Below are positions 26,769-36,126 of a stretch of DNA of 64,000 nucleotides, piece by piece. Below the pieces are notes generated by a model, which worked only from the letters and a program-made list of their open reading frames with translations, made no database searches and was not told the DNA's origin. Made by a program: the position numbers and the translations under genes. Each line of letters starts with the position of its first letter. Positions within the stretch are counted from its first letter, which is position 1. Source of the DNA: Clostridium cellulovorans 743B (lineage in GTDB: Bacteria > Bacillota > Clostridia > Clostridiales > Clostridiaceae); contig NC_014393.1 in NCBI RefSeq assembly GCF_000145275.1, positions 2,232,001 to 2,296,000 on the forward strand, in the 5' to 3' direction.

Positions 26769-27218
26769 ATGGCAATAAGAAATATAAGGACTGTTGGAGA
26801 CGCAGTTTTAAGAAAAAACAGTAAAAATGTAGAGGTTATTGATGATAGAACAAAGGTATTAATCCAAGATATGATTGATACTATGTATGATGCTGATGGA
26901 GTTGGTCTTGCAGCGCCGCAAGTTGGGATATTAAAGAAAATATTTGTTATAGATATTGGAGAAGGTCCTATTGTTTTTATAAATCCAGAAATATTAGAAA
27001 CAGAGGGAAGTTATGTTGATTCAGAAGGATGTTTAAGTATACCAGGAGAATCAGCAGAAGTTGAGAGACCTTATAAGGTTAAAGTTAAAGCTCTTAATGA
27101 AAATGGAGAAGAGTTTATATTAGAAGGAGAAGAATTACTAGCTAGAGCTATTTGTCATGAAAATGATCATCTTTATGGTACGTTATATATAGATAGAGCT
27201 TTAGAAAGTGGTGAATAA
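26769..27218 (+). CDS. def: Peptide deformylase
   Basis: 149 residues. All three motifs are present: GVGLAAPQVG, EGCLSIPG and the metal site ICHENDHLYG (HExxH), with the Cys of EGCLS as third ligand. It removes the formyl group from nascent proteins. AAGGAGG precedes the ATG; TATAAT at 26683-26688 may mark a promoter. fmt, which provides the opposite reaction on initiator tRNA, begins one base after its stop codon. Confidence 0.96.
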   Translation: MAIRNIRTVGDAVLRKNSKNVEVIDDRTKVLIQDMIDTMYDADGVGLAAPQVGILKKIFVIDIGEGPIVFINPEILETEGSYVDSEGCLSIPGESAEVERPYKVKVKALNENGEEFILEGEELLARAICHENDHLYGTLYIDRALESGE

Positions 27219-27219
27219 T

Positions 27220-28152
27220 ATGAATATTGTTTTTATGGGAACACCTGAATTCGCGGTTCCTTCATTAAAGGCGCTAATTGATAACTTTAATGTAATAGGA
27301 GTATTTACTCAACCAGATAGACCAAAGGGAAGAGGTAAAAAACTTGGAATATCGCCAGTAAAAGAGGTAGCCCTTGAACATGGAATTCCAGTGTATCAAC
27401 CTGAAAAATTGAGAAAAGAGACTGACTTTGTAGACAAATTAAAAGAGATTAAACCAGACTATATAATTGTAGTAGCATATGGTCAAATACTTTCTAAAGA
27501 AGTTTTAGACATTCCTAAATATGCATGTATAAATCTTCATGGATCTTTACTTCCAAAGTTTAGAGGAGCAGCGCCTATTCAGTGGTCAGTTATTAAGGGT
27601 GAGAAAGTCACTGGTAATACTACAATGCTTATGGATGTAGGACTTGATACTGGTGATATGCTGCTTACTGATAAGGTAGAAATAACTGACTATATGACAG
27701 CAGGACAATTACATGACTTGATGATGGAGTCAGGTGCAGAATTGCTTGTAAAAACTATAAATGAATATACACTAGGGAATATTACAGGAATAAAACAAGA
27801 TGATTCTCAAAGTTGCTATGCTTCAATGCTATCTAAGGAAATTGCTTTAATAAAATGGGATGACACTGCAGCAAATATCCATAACCTTATTAGAGGATTA
27901 AATCCATGGCCTATAGCTTTTACTAATTATCAAGGCGTAGTTATGAAGATATACGAATCAGAAGTATTGAAAAATGAAGCCTCAAGTAATGAATGTGGTA
28001 AGATTTTAAAGGTTTCAAAAGATGGGATAGACGTAGCTACAAAAGAAGGAATATTGAGATTAAAAACTGTTCAATTTCCAGGAAAGAAACCTTTAAAAGT
28101 AGAAGAATTCATAAAAGGGAATAAACTAGAGATTGGTGTAATATTAAATTAA
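27220..28152 (+). CDS. fmt: Methionyl-tRNA formyltransferase
   Basis: 310 residues from ATG 27220 (MNIVFMGTPEFA, the canonical start). The catalytic site is in the INLHGSLLPKFRGAAPIQW segment, with the later Asp in DVGLDTGDML. The C-terminal OB domain (about 205-310) binds tRNA. It formylates Met-tRNA for initiation. A GTG in frame at 27208 lies inside def and would disrupt the usual N-terminus. Confidence 0.96.
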   Translation: MNIVFMGTPEFAVPSLKALIDNFNVIGVFTQPDRPKGRGKKLGISPVKEVALEHGIPVYQPEKLRKETDFVDKLKEIKPDYIIVVAYGQILSKEVLDIPKYACINLHGSLLPKFRGAAPIQWSVIKGEKVTGNTTMLMDVGLDTGDMLLTDKVEITDYMTAGQLHDLMMESGAELLVKTINEYTLGNITGIKQDDSQSCYASMLSKEIALIKWDDTAANIHNLIRGLNPWPIAFTNYQGVVMKIYESEVLKNEASSNECGKILKVSKDGIDVATKEGILRLKTVQFPGKKPLKVEEFIKGNKLEIGVILN

Positions 28153-28171
28153 AGAGATAAAGGAAAAAAAT

Positions 28172-29503
28172 ATGAGTAATCCAAGAGAAACAGCGGTTAT
28201 TATATTGAATAAGGTCTTTAATGAGAGAGGTTATTCAAATATAATTATAAATAAAGAGCTAAACAAAAGTAATTTAGAAAACATTGATAAAGCATTAGTT
28301 ACAGAAATTGTTTATGGTACAATACAGTATAAATATACAATAGATAAAATCATAGACCATTTTGTAGGGAGAGGCACTAGCTCTGTTGATAAGAAGGTAG
28401 TAAATATTTTAAGAAGTGCTATATATCAGATAAGGTATTTAGATAAAATTCCTTCTTTTGCTGTGGTAAATGAAGCCGTAGAACTTTCTAAAAAGTTAAG
28501 TACTGTAACATCAAGTAAGTTCATAAACGGGGTTTTAAGAAATTACATAAGAAAGACTAATGAAAACTTTTATAATAAGAATAACTTGGTCGATAGATTA
28601 TCCTTTGAATATTCTTTTGAGCCTTGGATGGTAAAAAAGTTTATAAGTCAATATGGAAATAATATCGCTGAGAAAATTCTTAAAGGATTAAATGAAAGAC
28701 CATCAATTACTGTTAGAGTAAATTCTTTAAAGACAACCTTCGATGAAGCTTATGAAGAACTTGAAGCGTTAGGTTATTCTGTTGAGGAAGGGGTTATTGC
28801 ACCAGAAGCAATAAGGATATTAAAGGGAAAAAGCATAGAGAATAATCCTTTGTTTATAAAAGGAAGCATAACTGTTCAGGATGAGAGTGCAATGATTGTG
28901 GCATCAGCTTTAGAACCTAGTAAAGATGATGTTATATTTGATATGTGTAGCGCACCAGGCGGGAAAACAACTCATATAGCTGAACTTTCAGAGGATAAGT
29001 CAAAAATTAAAGCTTTTGATATCTTTGACCATAAGTTGAAGCTTATAGAGGAAAACATAAAAAGGCTTGGAATAACCTCTATAGAAACTGAAATTAAGGA
29101 TGCATCTATTCATGACGTTCTTTTAGATGATTCTGCGGATAAGGTTTTAATAGATGTACCGTGCAGTGGTCTTGGAATAATGAGAAAAAAGCCAGAAATT
29201 AAATATACAAAGAATGAAAAAGACTTAAAAGAGCTGGTTAAAATCCAAAGAGATATTATGAGAAATGCAGCTAAATACGTAAGAAAAGGTGGAGTGCTAG
29301 TGTATTCTACTTGCACATTGAACCTAGAAGAAAATCAGGAAAATATAAGGTGGTTTCTTGATAGGCATGAAGATTTTATGGTTGAAAAAGTTGACTTTGG
29401 AAAAGGTGAAAATCTGATTTATGGTAAAGACAATACATTGACCATATTGCCTAATAAGTATATGGATGGTTTTTTTATTGCTAAACTAAAAAGAATACAA
29501 TAG
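28172..29503 (+). CDS. rsmB: 16S rRNA (cytosine-967 C5)-methyltransferase RsmB
   Basis: 443 residues. N-terminal NusB-like RNA-binding domain (about 1-140), then a Rossmann methyltransferase domain with the SAM-binding MCSAPGGKTTHIAE, DVPCSGLGI and the catalytic Cys in VYSTCTLNLEENQ. It methylates C967 in helix 31 of 16S rRNA. In some relatives a zinc metallopeptidase gene lies between fmt and rsmB; here the gap is only 19 bases. Confidence 0.95.
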   Translation: MSNPRETAVIILNKVFNERGYSNIIINKELNKSNLENIDKALVTEIVYGTIQYKYTIDKIIDHFVGRGTSSVDKKVVNILRSAIYQIRYLDKIPSFAVVNEAVELSKKLSTVTSSKFINGVLRNYIRKTNENFYNKNNLVDRLSFEYSFEPWMVKKFISQYGNNIAEKILKGLNERPSITVRVNSLKTTFDEAYEELEALGYSVEEGVIAPEAIRILKGKSIENNPLFIKGSITVQDESAMIVASALEPSKDDVIFDMCSAPGGKTTHIAELSEDKSKIKAFDIFDHKLKLIEENIKRLGITSIETEIKDASIHDVLLDDSADKVLIDVPCSGLGIMRKKPEIKYTKNEKDLKELVKIQRDIMRNAAKYVRKGGVLVYSTCTLNLEENQENIRWFLDRHEDFMVEKVDFGKGENLIYGKDNTLTILPNKYMDGFFIAKLKRIQ

Positions 29504-29511
29504 GTGATAAG

Positions 29512-30567
29512 ATGAGAAATATTTTGGATTACTCCCTAAAAGAACTAAAACAATGGATGGAAGCTAATGGTGAAAATGCGTTTAGAGCTAAACAAGTATT
29601 TGACTGGATATATAAAGCGGTAGCTTCTTTTGATGAAATGAAAAATTTGCCTAAGAATACTAAAGAAAAGTTAAAAGAATACTTTTTTATAGGTATACCA
29701 GAGATAACTCATAAATATGATTCTATAAATAAGGATACAGCTAAATACCTTTTAAAGCTTAGTGATGGTAATGTAATTGAAGCTGTTTACATGAAATATA
29801 ATTATGGTAATTCTGTATGTTTATCTACTCAAATTGGGTGCAGAATGGGGTGTAGCTTTTGTGCCTCAACTATAGGTGGAAGAATAAGAGATTTAACTTC
29901 AGGTGATATCTTAGGTGAAATCCTTGCTATGGAATTCAATGAAAAAGAAAGAGTATCAAACATTGTATTAATGGGTAGTGGAGAACCATTCGATAATTAT
30001 GAAAATGTTACTAAGTTTTTAGAGTTAGTTAATTCAAAGGATGGACTAAATATTGGAGCAAGACATATAACTTTATCAACTTGTGGACTTGTACCAGGAA
30101 TAATAAGATTTGCTGACCTTAAGAGTCAAGTAACACTAGCAATTTCTCTTCACGCACCTAATGATGAACTAAGAAAAACGATGATGCCTATTGCTAATAA
30201 ATATTCAATAAAGGAAATATTGGAAGCTTGCAATTATTACATAGAAAAGACAAACAGGCGAATCACCTTTGAATATTCTTTAGTTAAGGATGTTAATGAT
30301 ACCGAAGATCACGCAAGAGAGCTGTCAGCTTTATTAAAAGGTATTCTATGTCATGTGAATCTGATACCAGTGAATGTTGTAAAAGAAAGTGGATTTTCTC
30401 GGCCTTCGGATAAAGCAGTTATGAAATTTAAGAAGATATTGGATAGTAATGGAATAGAAGCTACCATCCGAAAGGAAATGGGGGCTGATATAAATGCTGC
30501 TTGTGGTCAACTGAGAAGAAATTACCTAGAAAAAAGAGGGTCAAATGATGGTTTTTATGTTGAGTGA
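29512..30567 (+). CDS. rlmN: 23S rRNA/tRNA adenine C2-methyltransferase RlmN (radical SAM)
   Basis: 351 residues. The 4Fe-4S cysteines are Cys110, Cys114 and Cys117 in GCRMGCSFC. The two mechanistic cysteines of the family are present: Cys103 (SVCLSTQ), which lies 7 before the cluster as in E. coli, and Cys331 (NAACGQLRR). It methylates A2503 of 23S rRNA and A37 of some tRNAs. AGGTGAT precedes the ATG; the end overlaps the phosphatase gene by 23 bases. Confidence 0.96.
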   Translation: MRNILDYSLKELKQWMEANGENAFRAKQVFDWIYKAVASFDEMKNLPKNTKEKLKEYFFIGIPEITHKYDSINKDTAKYLLKLSDGNVIEAVYMKYNYGNSVCLSTQIGCRMGCSFCASTIGGRIRDLTSGDILGEILAMEFNEKERVSNIVLMGSGEPFDNYENVTKFLELVNSKDGLNIGARHITLSTCGLVPGIIRFADLKSQVTLAISLHAPNDELRKTMMPIANKYSIKEILEACNYYIEKTNRRITFEYSLVKDVNDTEDHARELSALLKGILCHVNLIPVNVVKESGFSRPSDKAVMKFKKILDSNGIEATIRKEMGADINAACGQLRRNYLEKRGSNDGFYVE

Positions 30568-31264
30568 TGTAGGGAATACAAGAGAAATTAATGAGGATTT
30601 TGTATGTCATTATGAAGATGATAGGATAAGAATATATGTTATTGCAGATGGAATGGGTGGACACAATGCTGGTGATGTGGCAGCAAAATTGGCATCAGAA
30701 GCCGTTGTAAGTTACGTGAAGGAAGCTGCAGACATAACTGATCCTATATATTTATTACAAAGTGCTTTTAAATTCGCAAATGATGAAGTCTTTAATGCTT
30801 CAGTTAGTTCAGAAAAGCTAAATGGAATGGGAACAACTTTGACTGTTGTGTTTATATATAGAGAGGTAATACACGTAGGACATGTTGGTGATAGTAGTTG
30901 TTTTGCGATAAAAGGAGAAAAAATAAAAAAGATTACAAAAGATCATTCTTTTGTGCAGTATTTGATAGATACTGGTTCTATCACAAAGGAACAAGCGAAA
31001 TCACATCCTAGAAAAAATCTTATAACTCGAGCGATTGGGACTAAGGAAGAGTTAATTGTAGATACTTATCAGTTACCTATTTCTTTAGCAGAGTATATTG
31101 TCTTATCTACTGATGGATTAACAAACTATATAGATGAAGAGGAAATATGTGATTTGGTAGTTAATAATTCTATAGAAGATGCTTGTACTCAAATGATAAA
31201 CATCAGTAAGGAACGTGGCGGAAAAGATAATATAACAGTTTTAATTGTAGGAGGTATGTCCTAA
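30545..31264 (+). CDS. prpC: PP2C-type Ser/Thr protein phosphatase
   Basis: 239 residues. PP2C metal-binding motifs are complete: NTREINEDF, ADGMGGHNAGD, STDGLTNYI and GGKDNIT. It reverses phosphorylation by the PASTA kinase encoded immediately downstream (TAATG overlap). Two adjacent ATG codons (30545, 30548) follow AAAGAGGG; either could be used. The 23-bp overlap with rlmN suggests translational coupling. Confidence 0.94.
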   Translation: MMVFMLSDVGNTREINEDFVCHYEDDRIRIYVIADGMGGHNAGDVAAKLASEAVVSYVKEAADITDPIYLLQSAFKFANDEVFNASVSSEKLNGMGTTLTVVFIYREVIHVGHVGDSSCFAIKGEKIKKITKDHSFVQYLIDTGSITKEQAKSHPRKNLITRAIGTKEELIVDTYQLPISLAEYIVLSTDGLTNYIDEEEICDLVVNNSIEDACTQMINISKERGGKDNITVLIVGGMS

Positions 31265-33297
31265 TGATAGGTTCAATTTTAAATTCGAGATATGAAGTCC
31301 TTGAAAAAATTGGTGAAGGCGGAATGTCCTTCGTATATAAGGCAAAGGATTTAACACTTCAACGAATGGTAGCTGTTAAAGTATTAAAGAATGAATTTAA
31401 TAATGATAAACAATTTGTAGAAAAATTCAAAGCTGAAGCTTTAGCTGCTGGGGGACTTCATGACAACAACATCGTAAGTATATATGATGCAGGAACACAT
31501 GGATTCTATAACTATATTGTTATGGAATATATACATGGAAAAACCTTAAAGGATATTATAATTGAAAGAGGCCCTTTAGAAACAAAAGAAGTGATAGAAA
31601 TAGCTATGGATATAACAAAAGCCCTTGATTGTGCTCATAGAAATAACATTGTCCATAGAGATATTAAACCACATAATATTATAATGACTGATTATGGGAT
31701 GCCTAAAATCACAGATTTTGGAATAGCTAAAGCAAGTAGCAGTGCTACAATCGCGCACACAAGTAGAGTAATGGGATCTGTGCATTATATTTCACCAGAG
31801 CAAGCAAAAGGAGAAATTGTCGACGCTAGAAGTGATTTATATTCTTTGGGAATAGTAATCTACGAAATGGTAACAGGAAAAATGCCTTTTGATTCAGAAA
31901 CAGCAATAACTATAGCTATAAAACATATACAGGATGAAGTTGTTGCCCCAAATATGATTAATCACATGGTTCCATATGCGTTAAACAAATTAATTATGAA
32001 ACTTCTTGAGAAGGATCCAACTAATCGATATCAAAGTGCTAAGGAGCTTCTAGTAGACTTAAATAAGCTGAAAGATGGTACTATGATATTTCCTGTAGGA
32101 ACAAATCAAGAAGAACGGGAATATACAAAAGTTCTTAAACCAATGTCTGGGATGAATAGTGGAGTCAATAAAGTATATACTGAAAATATATATGATGATG
32201 ATGATGTAGAAGAAGAACGAGCTATTTCTAGGTCTTCAGATAAGGACACAAATAGTAGGAAAAATAATAACAAGGCTAATATTGATAAGAAGAAAAAAGG
32301 TATATTAATTGGTTCTATTACTGGGTTAATAGCACTAATCTTGATCGTTGCTATTGTTATAGGAACTCAGCTTGCAAAGACTAATGAAAAGGTCGTTGAG
32401 GAAGTAACTATTCCTGAAATATCAAATATCCAACAAAAAGATGGAATAAAAAAATTAGAAGAACTTGGGATAAAGTATGAAATAACAAAGGTTAACAGTG
32501 AGAATGCCGCAGGAATTATAATTTATACTAATCCAAAGTCAGGGACTACAATTAAAAAAGATAGAGTAATTGAATTAGGCGTTAGTCTAGGACCAGAAGA
32601 AGGAAAAGTTCCTTCAATTGTTAACCAAGATAAAGACACCGCTATAAAAACTATTAATGATAATAAGTTCCAACTTGGAAAAATTGATGAAAAATATAGT
32701 GAAAGTGTTGAACGAGGAAAAGTTATCGATCAAGACCCATCGCCAAATAGTAAGTTGGCAAAAGGAAGCCCTATAAATATCGTTATTAGTTTAGGTCCAG
32801 AATATACTAATTACGATTTGAAAGGAAAAACTGTTGAAGAAGCTAAGGCTCTACTTAACGGTTATGCTTCACTAAACGTAACAACCCAAGAGTCAAATAA
32901 AGAAGCTGATAAAGAAAATGATGACAAGATTATAGATCAAGACAAGACAAGAGTAAAACAAGGTGAAACAATTACAGTAAAAGTTATAAAATATGCTGAA
33001 CTTACAAAAACTTTGGAAGACTATACAGAGGAAAATTTAAAGGATGTTATGGAAGATTTAAATAGCATGGGCCTTGGATTAAAGGTTACATTAGTAGCGT
33101 CTAGTTCAGCAGGTAGTACACCAACAAAAGAATCACAGTATGAACTATATAAAGTAATTAGTCAAGACCCAGCTTCAGGTAAGGATGTTAAAAAAGGTGA
33201 TACTGTTAAATTGAAGGTTGAGTTGATTAAAACACAAGATAAAGAGGATACGCCTACTAATAACAAAACTACAAACGGAACTACAAAAACAAACTAA
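31264..33297 (+). CDS. prkC: PASTA-domain Ser/Thr protein kinase PrkC
   Basis: 677 residues. The kinase domain (about 10-270) has the glycine loop GEGGMSFVYKA, Lys39, catalytic Asp133 (HRDIKPHN) and DFG Asp151. A basic/acidic juxtamembrane segment follows, then one membrane helix (about 346-369). Outside are four PASTA repeats of about 65 residues, the last two divergent from the first two, and a Thr/Asn-rich tail. PASTA repeats sense peptidoglycan fragments; in Bacillus PrkC triggers spore germination and controls cell-wall growth. Its neighbours are the phosphatase and the known kinase substrate RsgA. Confidence 0.95.
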   Translation: MIGSILNSRYEVLEKIGEGGMSFVYKAKDLTLQRMVAVKVLKNEFNNDKQFVEKFKAEALAAGGLHDNNIVSIYDAGTHGFYNYIVMEYIHGKTLKDIIIERGPLETKEVIEIAMDITKALDCAHRNNIVHRDIKPHNIIMTDYGMPKITDFGIAKASSSATIAHTSRVMGSVHYISPEQAKGEIVDARSDLYSLGIVIYEMVTGKMPFDSETAITIAIKHIQDEVVAPNMINHMVPYALNKLIMKLLEKDPTNRYQSAKELLVDLNKLKDGTMIFPVGTNQEEREYTKVLKPMSGMNSGVNKVYTENIYDDDDVEEERAISRSSDKDTNSRKNNNKANIDKKKKGILIGSITGLIALILIVAIVIGTQLAKTNEKVVEEVTIPEISNIQQKDGIKKLEELGIKYEITKVNSENAAGIIIYTNPKSGTTIKKDRVIELGVSLGPEEGKVPSIVNQDKDTAIKTINDNKFQLGKIDEKYSESVERGKVIDQDPSPNSKLAKGSPINIVISLGPEYTNYDLKGKTVEEAKALLNGYASLNVTTQESNKEADKENDDKIIDQDKTRVKQGETITVKVIKYAELTKTLEDYTEENLKDVMEDLNSMGLGLKVTLVASSSAGSTPTKESQYELYKVISQDPASGKDVKKGDTVKLKVELIKTQDKEDTPTNNKTTNGTTKTN

Positions 33298-33319
33298 TGC
33301 AAAGATTATAGGAGGTTAT

Positions 33320-34201
33320 ATGAAAGATAACACAGTTAGTGGTATAGTAACAAAGGGGATTGGTGGATTTTATTATGTACAGGTAGAGGATAAAATCATT
33401 GAATGTAAGGCTAGAGGTAAATTTAGAACTCATAATATTTCACCTTATGTAGGAGACGTGGTTGAGTTAAATATTGAAGAGGACAAAGGTTTTATTATCA
33501 AGATATCTGAGAGAAAAAATTTGCTTTTGAGGCCAGTTGTTGCTAATGTAACTCAAGCTTTCGTAGTTTTTGCACTAAAAAATCCTGATGTAAATTTAAC
33601 GCTTTTAAATAAGTTTCTTATTCTTTGTGAATACAATGAAATAAAACCGATAATATGCTTTAATAAAGTTGATCTTGTTGACAATCCAGAAGAAGAATTG
33701 GCAGTTAAAATGATTAAGCAGACTGGTTATGATTATATATTTTTGAAGGCTAAAGAAAAGTATAATTTAGAACTAGTCATGGATCATTTAAATGAGAATA
33801 TTTCTATATTTTGTGGTCCATCTGGAGCAGGGAAATCTACTCTGTTTAATGGAATGGTAGGAAAGCCATTAATGGAGATCGGAGAGGTAAGTGAAAAGCT
33901 TAAAAGAGGAAAACATACAACAAGACACAGTGAACTTATAGCTTTTCATCAGGGGTATATAGTTGATACCCCTGGATTCTCTTCCTTAGAATTTGATTTT
34001 ATTGATGAAGTAGATTTAAAGAATTATTTACCTGAATTTAAGGAATATGAAGATCAGTGTAAGTTTTCTGGTTGCAACCATTATAAAGAGCCTAAATGTG
34101 CTGTTAAAACAGCTGTAGAGGAAGAAAAGATACATAAGAGCAGATATGACTTTTATATAAGCTTATATGAAGAACTAAAAGGTAGGAGGTACAAGAAATG
34201 A
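33320..34201 (+). CDS. rsgA: Ribosome small subunit-dependent GTPase RsgA (CpgA)
   Basis: 293 residues. N-terminal OB domain (about 1-65), circularly permuted GTPase with the NKVDL motif before the P-loop FCGPSGAGKSTLFNG and DTPGFSSLEF, and a C-terminal zinc site formed by Cys/His of CKFSGCNHYKEPKC. It checks late maturation of the 30S subunit. GGAGG before the ATG. The rpe start lies 4 bases before its end, so the genes are coupled. Confidence 0.95.
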   Translation: MKDNTVSGIVTKGIGGFYYVQVEDKIIECKARGKFRTHNISPYVGDVVELNIEEDKGFIIKISERKNLLLRPVVANVTQAFVVFALKNPDVNLTLLNKFLILCEYNEIKPIICFNKVDLVDNPEEELAVKMIKQTGYDYIFLKAKEKYNLELVMDHLNENISIFCGPSGAGKSTLFNGMVGKPLMEIGEVSEKLKRGKHTTRHSELIAFHQGYIVDTPGFSSLEFDFIDEVDLKNYLPEFKEYEDQCKFSGCNHYKEPKCAVKTAVEEEKIHKSRYDFYISLYEELKGRRYKK

Positions 34202-34851
34202 TAAAGATTTCTCCGTCAATATTATCGGCGGATTTTTCAAAGCTTGGTGAAGATGTAATTAATTTAGAAAAGGCTGGTGCTGATATGATACACATAGATG
34301 TTATGGATGGAAATTTCGTCCCTAACATCTCTTTTGGGATGCCTGTAATTAACAGCATTCGTCCTTTGACAAAGGCAACCTTCGATGTTCATTTAATGAT
34401 TGAGGAACCATCAAAGTATATAAAACAATTTGTAGATCTTGGTGGAGATATAATAACTATTCACTATGAAGCAGATAGACATATAGATAGTACTATTAAC
34501 ATGATAAAGTCTTATGGTGTTAAAGCTGGTGTTGCCCTTAATCCAGGTACTAGTACGAGTTTATTAAAGGATATTATTAGAGAAGTGGATATGGTACTTA
34601 TTATGACTGTTAATCCTGGCTTTGGAGGGCAAAAGTTTATTGAATATACTTTAGAGAAGATACGAGAAGTAAGGGAAATGGCTGATAAACTAAATCCGGA
34701 TTTGTTAATACAAGTAGATGGAGGCATTGGAAGAGAAAATATAAGAAAAGTTGTAGAAGCTGGTGCTAACGTAATTGTTGCGGGTTCTGCGGTATTTAAG
34801 GAAAACAGAATAAAAGAAAATATTGAAGCTTTGAGAACTGCATGTATATAG
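34198..34851 (+). CDS. rpe: Ribulose-phosphate 3-epimerase
   Basis: 217 residues, a TIM barrel. Catalytic/metal residues are in SPSILSADF, HIDVMDGNFVPN, DVHLMIEEP and the final VDGGIGREN. MTVNPGFGGQKFI is the phosphate-gripping loop. It interconverts ribulose-5-P and xylulose-5-P. Overlaps rsgA by 4 bases and thiN by 10. Confidence 0.96.
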   Translation: MIKISPSILSADFSKLGEDVINLEKAGADMIHIDVMDGNFVPNISFGMPVINSIRPLTKATFDVHLMIEEPSKYIKQFVDLGGDIITIHYEADRHIDSTINMIKSYGVKAGVALNPGTSTSLLKDIIREVDMVLIMTVNPGFGGQKFIEYTLEKIREVREMADKLNPDLLIQVDGGIGRENIRKVVEAGANVIVAGSAVFKENRIKENIEALRTACI

Positions 34852-35495
34852 AGAAGGTTTTAGTTATATGTGGTGGAGATATGCCATCTCAGGAACTTTT
34901 AGAAGCTGAAATTATTAGCTCACAGTATGTAATTGCAGCTGATAAGGGTGGAGAGGTTTTATATAAATATAAAAGGTGTCCGGATTTGCTTGTAGGTGAT
35001 TTTGATTCAATAGATAATAAAACTATAGATTATTTTAAGCAGCGAAATACTCCTATAGAAAAGTATCCTATGGAAAAAGATTTTACAGATGGAGAAATGG
35101 CAGTGGAGAAGGCTATTGCTATGAATCCGCAGGAAATCGTCCTTTTAGGTTGTAATGGTGCTAGACTTGATCATGTTTTTTCAAGTATAGGACTATTATA
35201 TAAAGTTTTAAAAAGTAATATTAGAGCATACATAAAAAATGATAATAATACTATATTTCTAAGCGATAGAAGTACATGTATTAATCCTAAAAAAGAATAT
35301 GCAGATAGGAAACTTTCAGTTTTACCTTATGGTGCGGAAGTTACGAATTTAACTATTAAGGGTGCTAAATACCCTTTAAATAATTTCCAACTTCGCATAG
35401 GTGATATGCTTACGGTATCAAATGAATTTATTGGGTGCCAAGTTGATATAACTTTTGATAGTGGAATATTAATAATTTTTCTTAGCAAAGACTAA
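34842..35495 (+). CDS. thiN: Thiamine pyrophosphokinase
   Basis: 217 residues. Typical motifs ADKGGEVL, LLVGDFDSI, KDFTDGEMA and LLGCNGARLDH form the ATP/thiamine site. It makes thiamine diphosphate from thiamine. It starts inside rpe (10-bp overlap) with no good ribosome binding site, so translation is probably coupled. The next gene in the Bacillus order is spoVM, and it is found at 35619. Confidence 0.94.
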   Translation: MYIEKVLVICGGDMPSQELLEAEIISSQYVIAADKGGEVLYKYKRCPDLLVGDFDSIDNKTIDYFKQRNTPIEKYPMEKDFTDGEMAVEKAIAMNPQEIVLLGCNGARLDHVFSSIGLLYKVLKSNIRAYIKNDNNTIFLSDRSTCINPKKEYADRKLSVLPYGAEVTNLTIKGAKYPLNNFQLRIGDMLTVSNEFIGCQVDITFDSGILIIFLSKD

Positions 35496-35519
35496 ATTTA
35501 TTTAGTCTTTGCTTTTTTT
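35485..35519 (+). terminator. Terminator overlapping the end of thiN
   Basis: GCAAAGACTAAA (35485-35496) and TTTAGTCTTTGC (35501-35512) form a perfect 12-bp stem with a TTTA loop and a seven-T tail. It ends the yicC-to-thiN group of genes and separates spoVM from it. Confidence 0.93.
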
Positions 35520-35618
35520 ATGTAACTATTTACGATCTTCAGCATATTATGGAAATGAGGTTATGTTAACAAAGGGCAAGATTGTAGAGGTATTTATGGT
35601 ATTAAAGGGGGAAAATCT

Positions 35619-35687
35619 ATGCGAATAATTGTTATAAAATTACCTAAACTCTTTTCAAAGTTCGTAAGAATTTTCTATAAAAGGTGA
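35619..35687 (+). CDS. spoVM: Stage V sporulation protein M (SpoVM), 22-residue micro-ORF
   Basis: A 22-codon ORF preceded by AAAGGGGG at 7 bases. The peptide is MRIIVIKLPKLFSKF followed by VRIFYKR: an amphipathic, basic helix with the Pro at position 9 and the IKLPK core seen in Bacillus SpoVM (MKFYTIKLPKF start). Its place between thiN and rpmB is the same as in Bacillus. SpoVM sits on the convex outer forespore membrane and anchors SpoIVA (15383 here). Bacillus spoVM is SigE-controlled; GCATATT at 35542 fits a SigE -35 but I see no matching -10. Confidence 0.9.
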   Translation: MRIIVIKLPKLFSKFVRIFYKR

Positions 35688-35703
35688 AAGGATTATAGAA
35701 AAT

Positions 35704-35738
35704 AAAAAACACAGATATTAATAATATCTGTGTTTTTT
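35704..35738. terminator. Bidirectional terminator between spoVM and rpmB
   Basis: AACACAGATATT and AATATCTGTGTT form a nearly gap-free stem with A6 on the left and T6 on the right, so it can serve both converging genes. Confidence 0.88.
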
Positions 35739-35739
35739 A

Positions 35740-35931
35740 TTATATAGCGCGTTCTACTTTACCAGATCTTAAGCATCTAGTGCATACATGAACAGATTTA
35801 GTAGCGCCCTTTACTACAGCTCTTACTTTTTTTATGTTTGGAGCCCAAGTTCTTTTACTTGCTCTATGTGAATGGCTGTATTGTGCACCTGAAATTACAC
35901 CTTTTCCGCAGATTTCACATTTTCTTGACAT
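35740..35931 (-). CDS. rpmB: 50S ribosomal protein L28
   Basis: 63 residues, start at the codon for MSRKCEICGK. A longer in-frame extension on this strand would add seven residues overlapping the GGAGG site and is rejected. It is the zinc-binding (C+) form: Cys5 and Cys8 with Cys50 and Cys53. Reverse strand, with the divergent asp23-fakA pair upstream, the usual arrangement in Firmicutes. Part of the large ribosomal subunit. Confidence 0.95.
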   Translation of the reverse strand: MSRKCEICGKGVISGAQYSHSHRASKRTWAPNIKKVRAVVKGATKSVHVCTRCLRSGKVERAI

Positions 35932-36126
35932 AGAATACACCTCCTTAGTCAATAATGTATAAGTTTTTTCAACTCAAACAAAATTATTTTATCATAAATG
36001 TTTATGTTTAATCAATAGAAACTTTTAATTATTAGATAAATTTGCTAGAATAATATAGATATCTTATTGAATGTTTAGTAATATTAATATAAAATTAGTG
36101 TAAGGTAAAATTAAGGAGGGGTTTAT

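Noticed and set aside
35540..35575. SigE promoter for spoVM
   Set aside because: GCATATT fits the -35, but no CATACAAT-like -10 lies 13-15 bp downstream, so no promoter was annotated.
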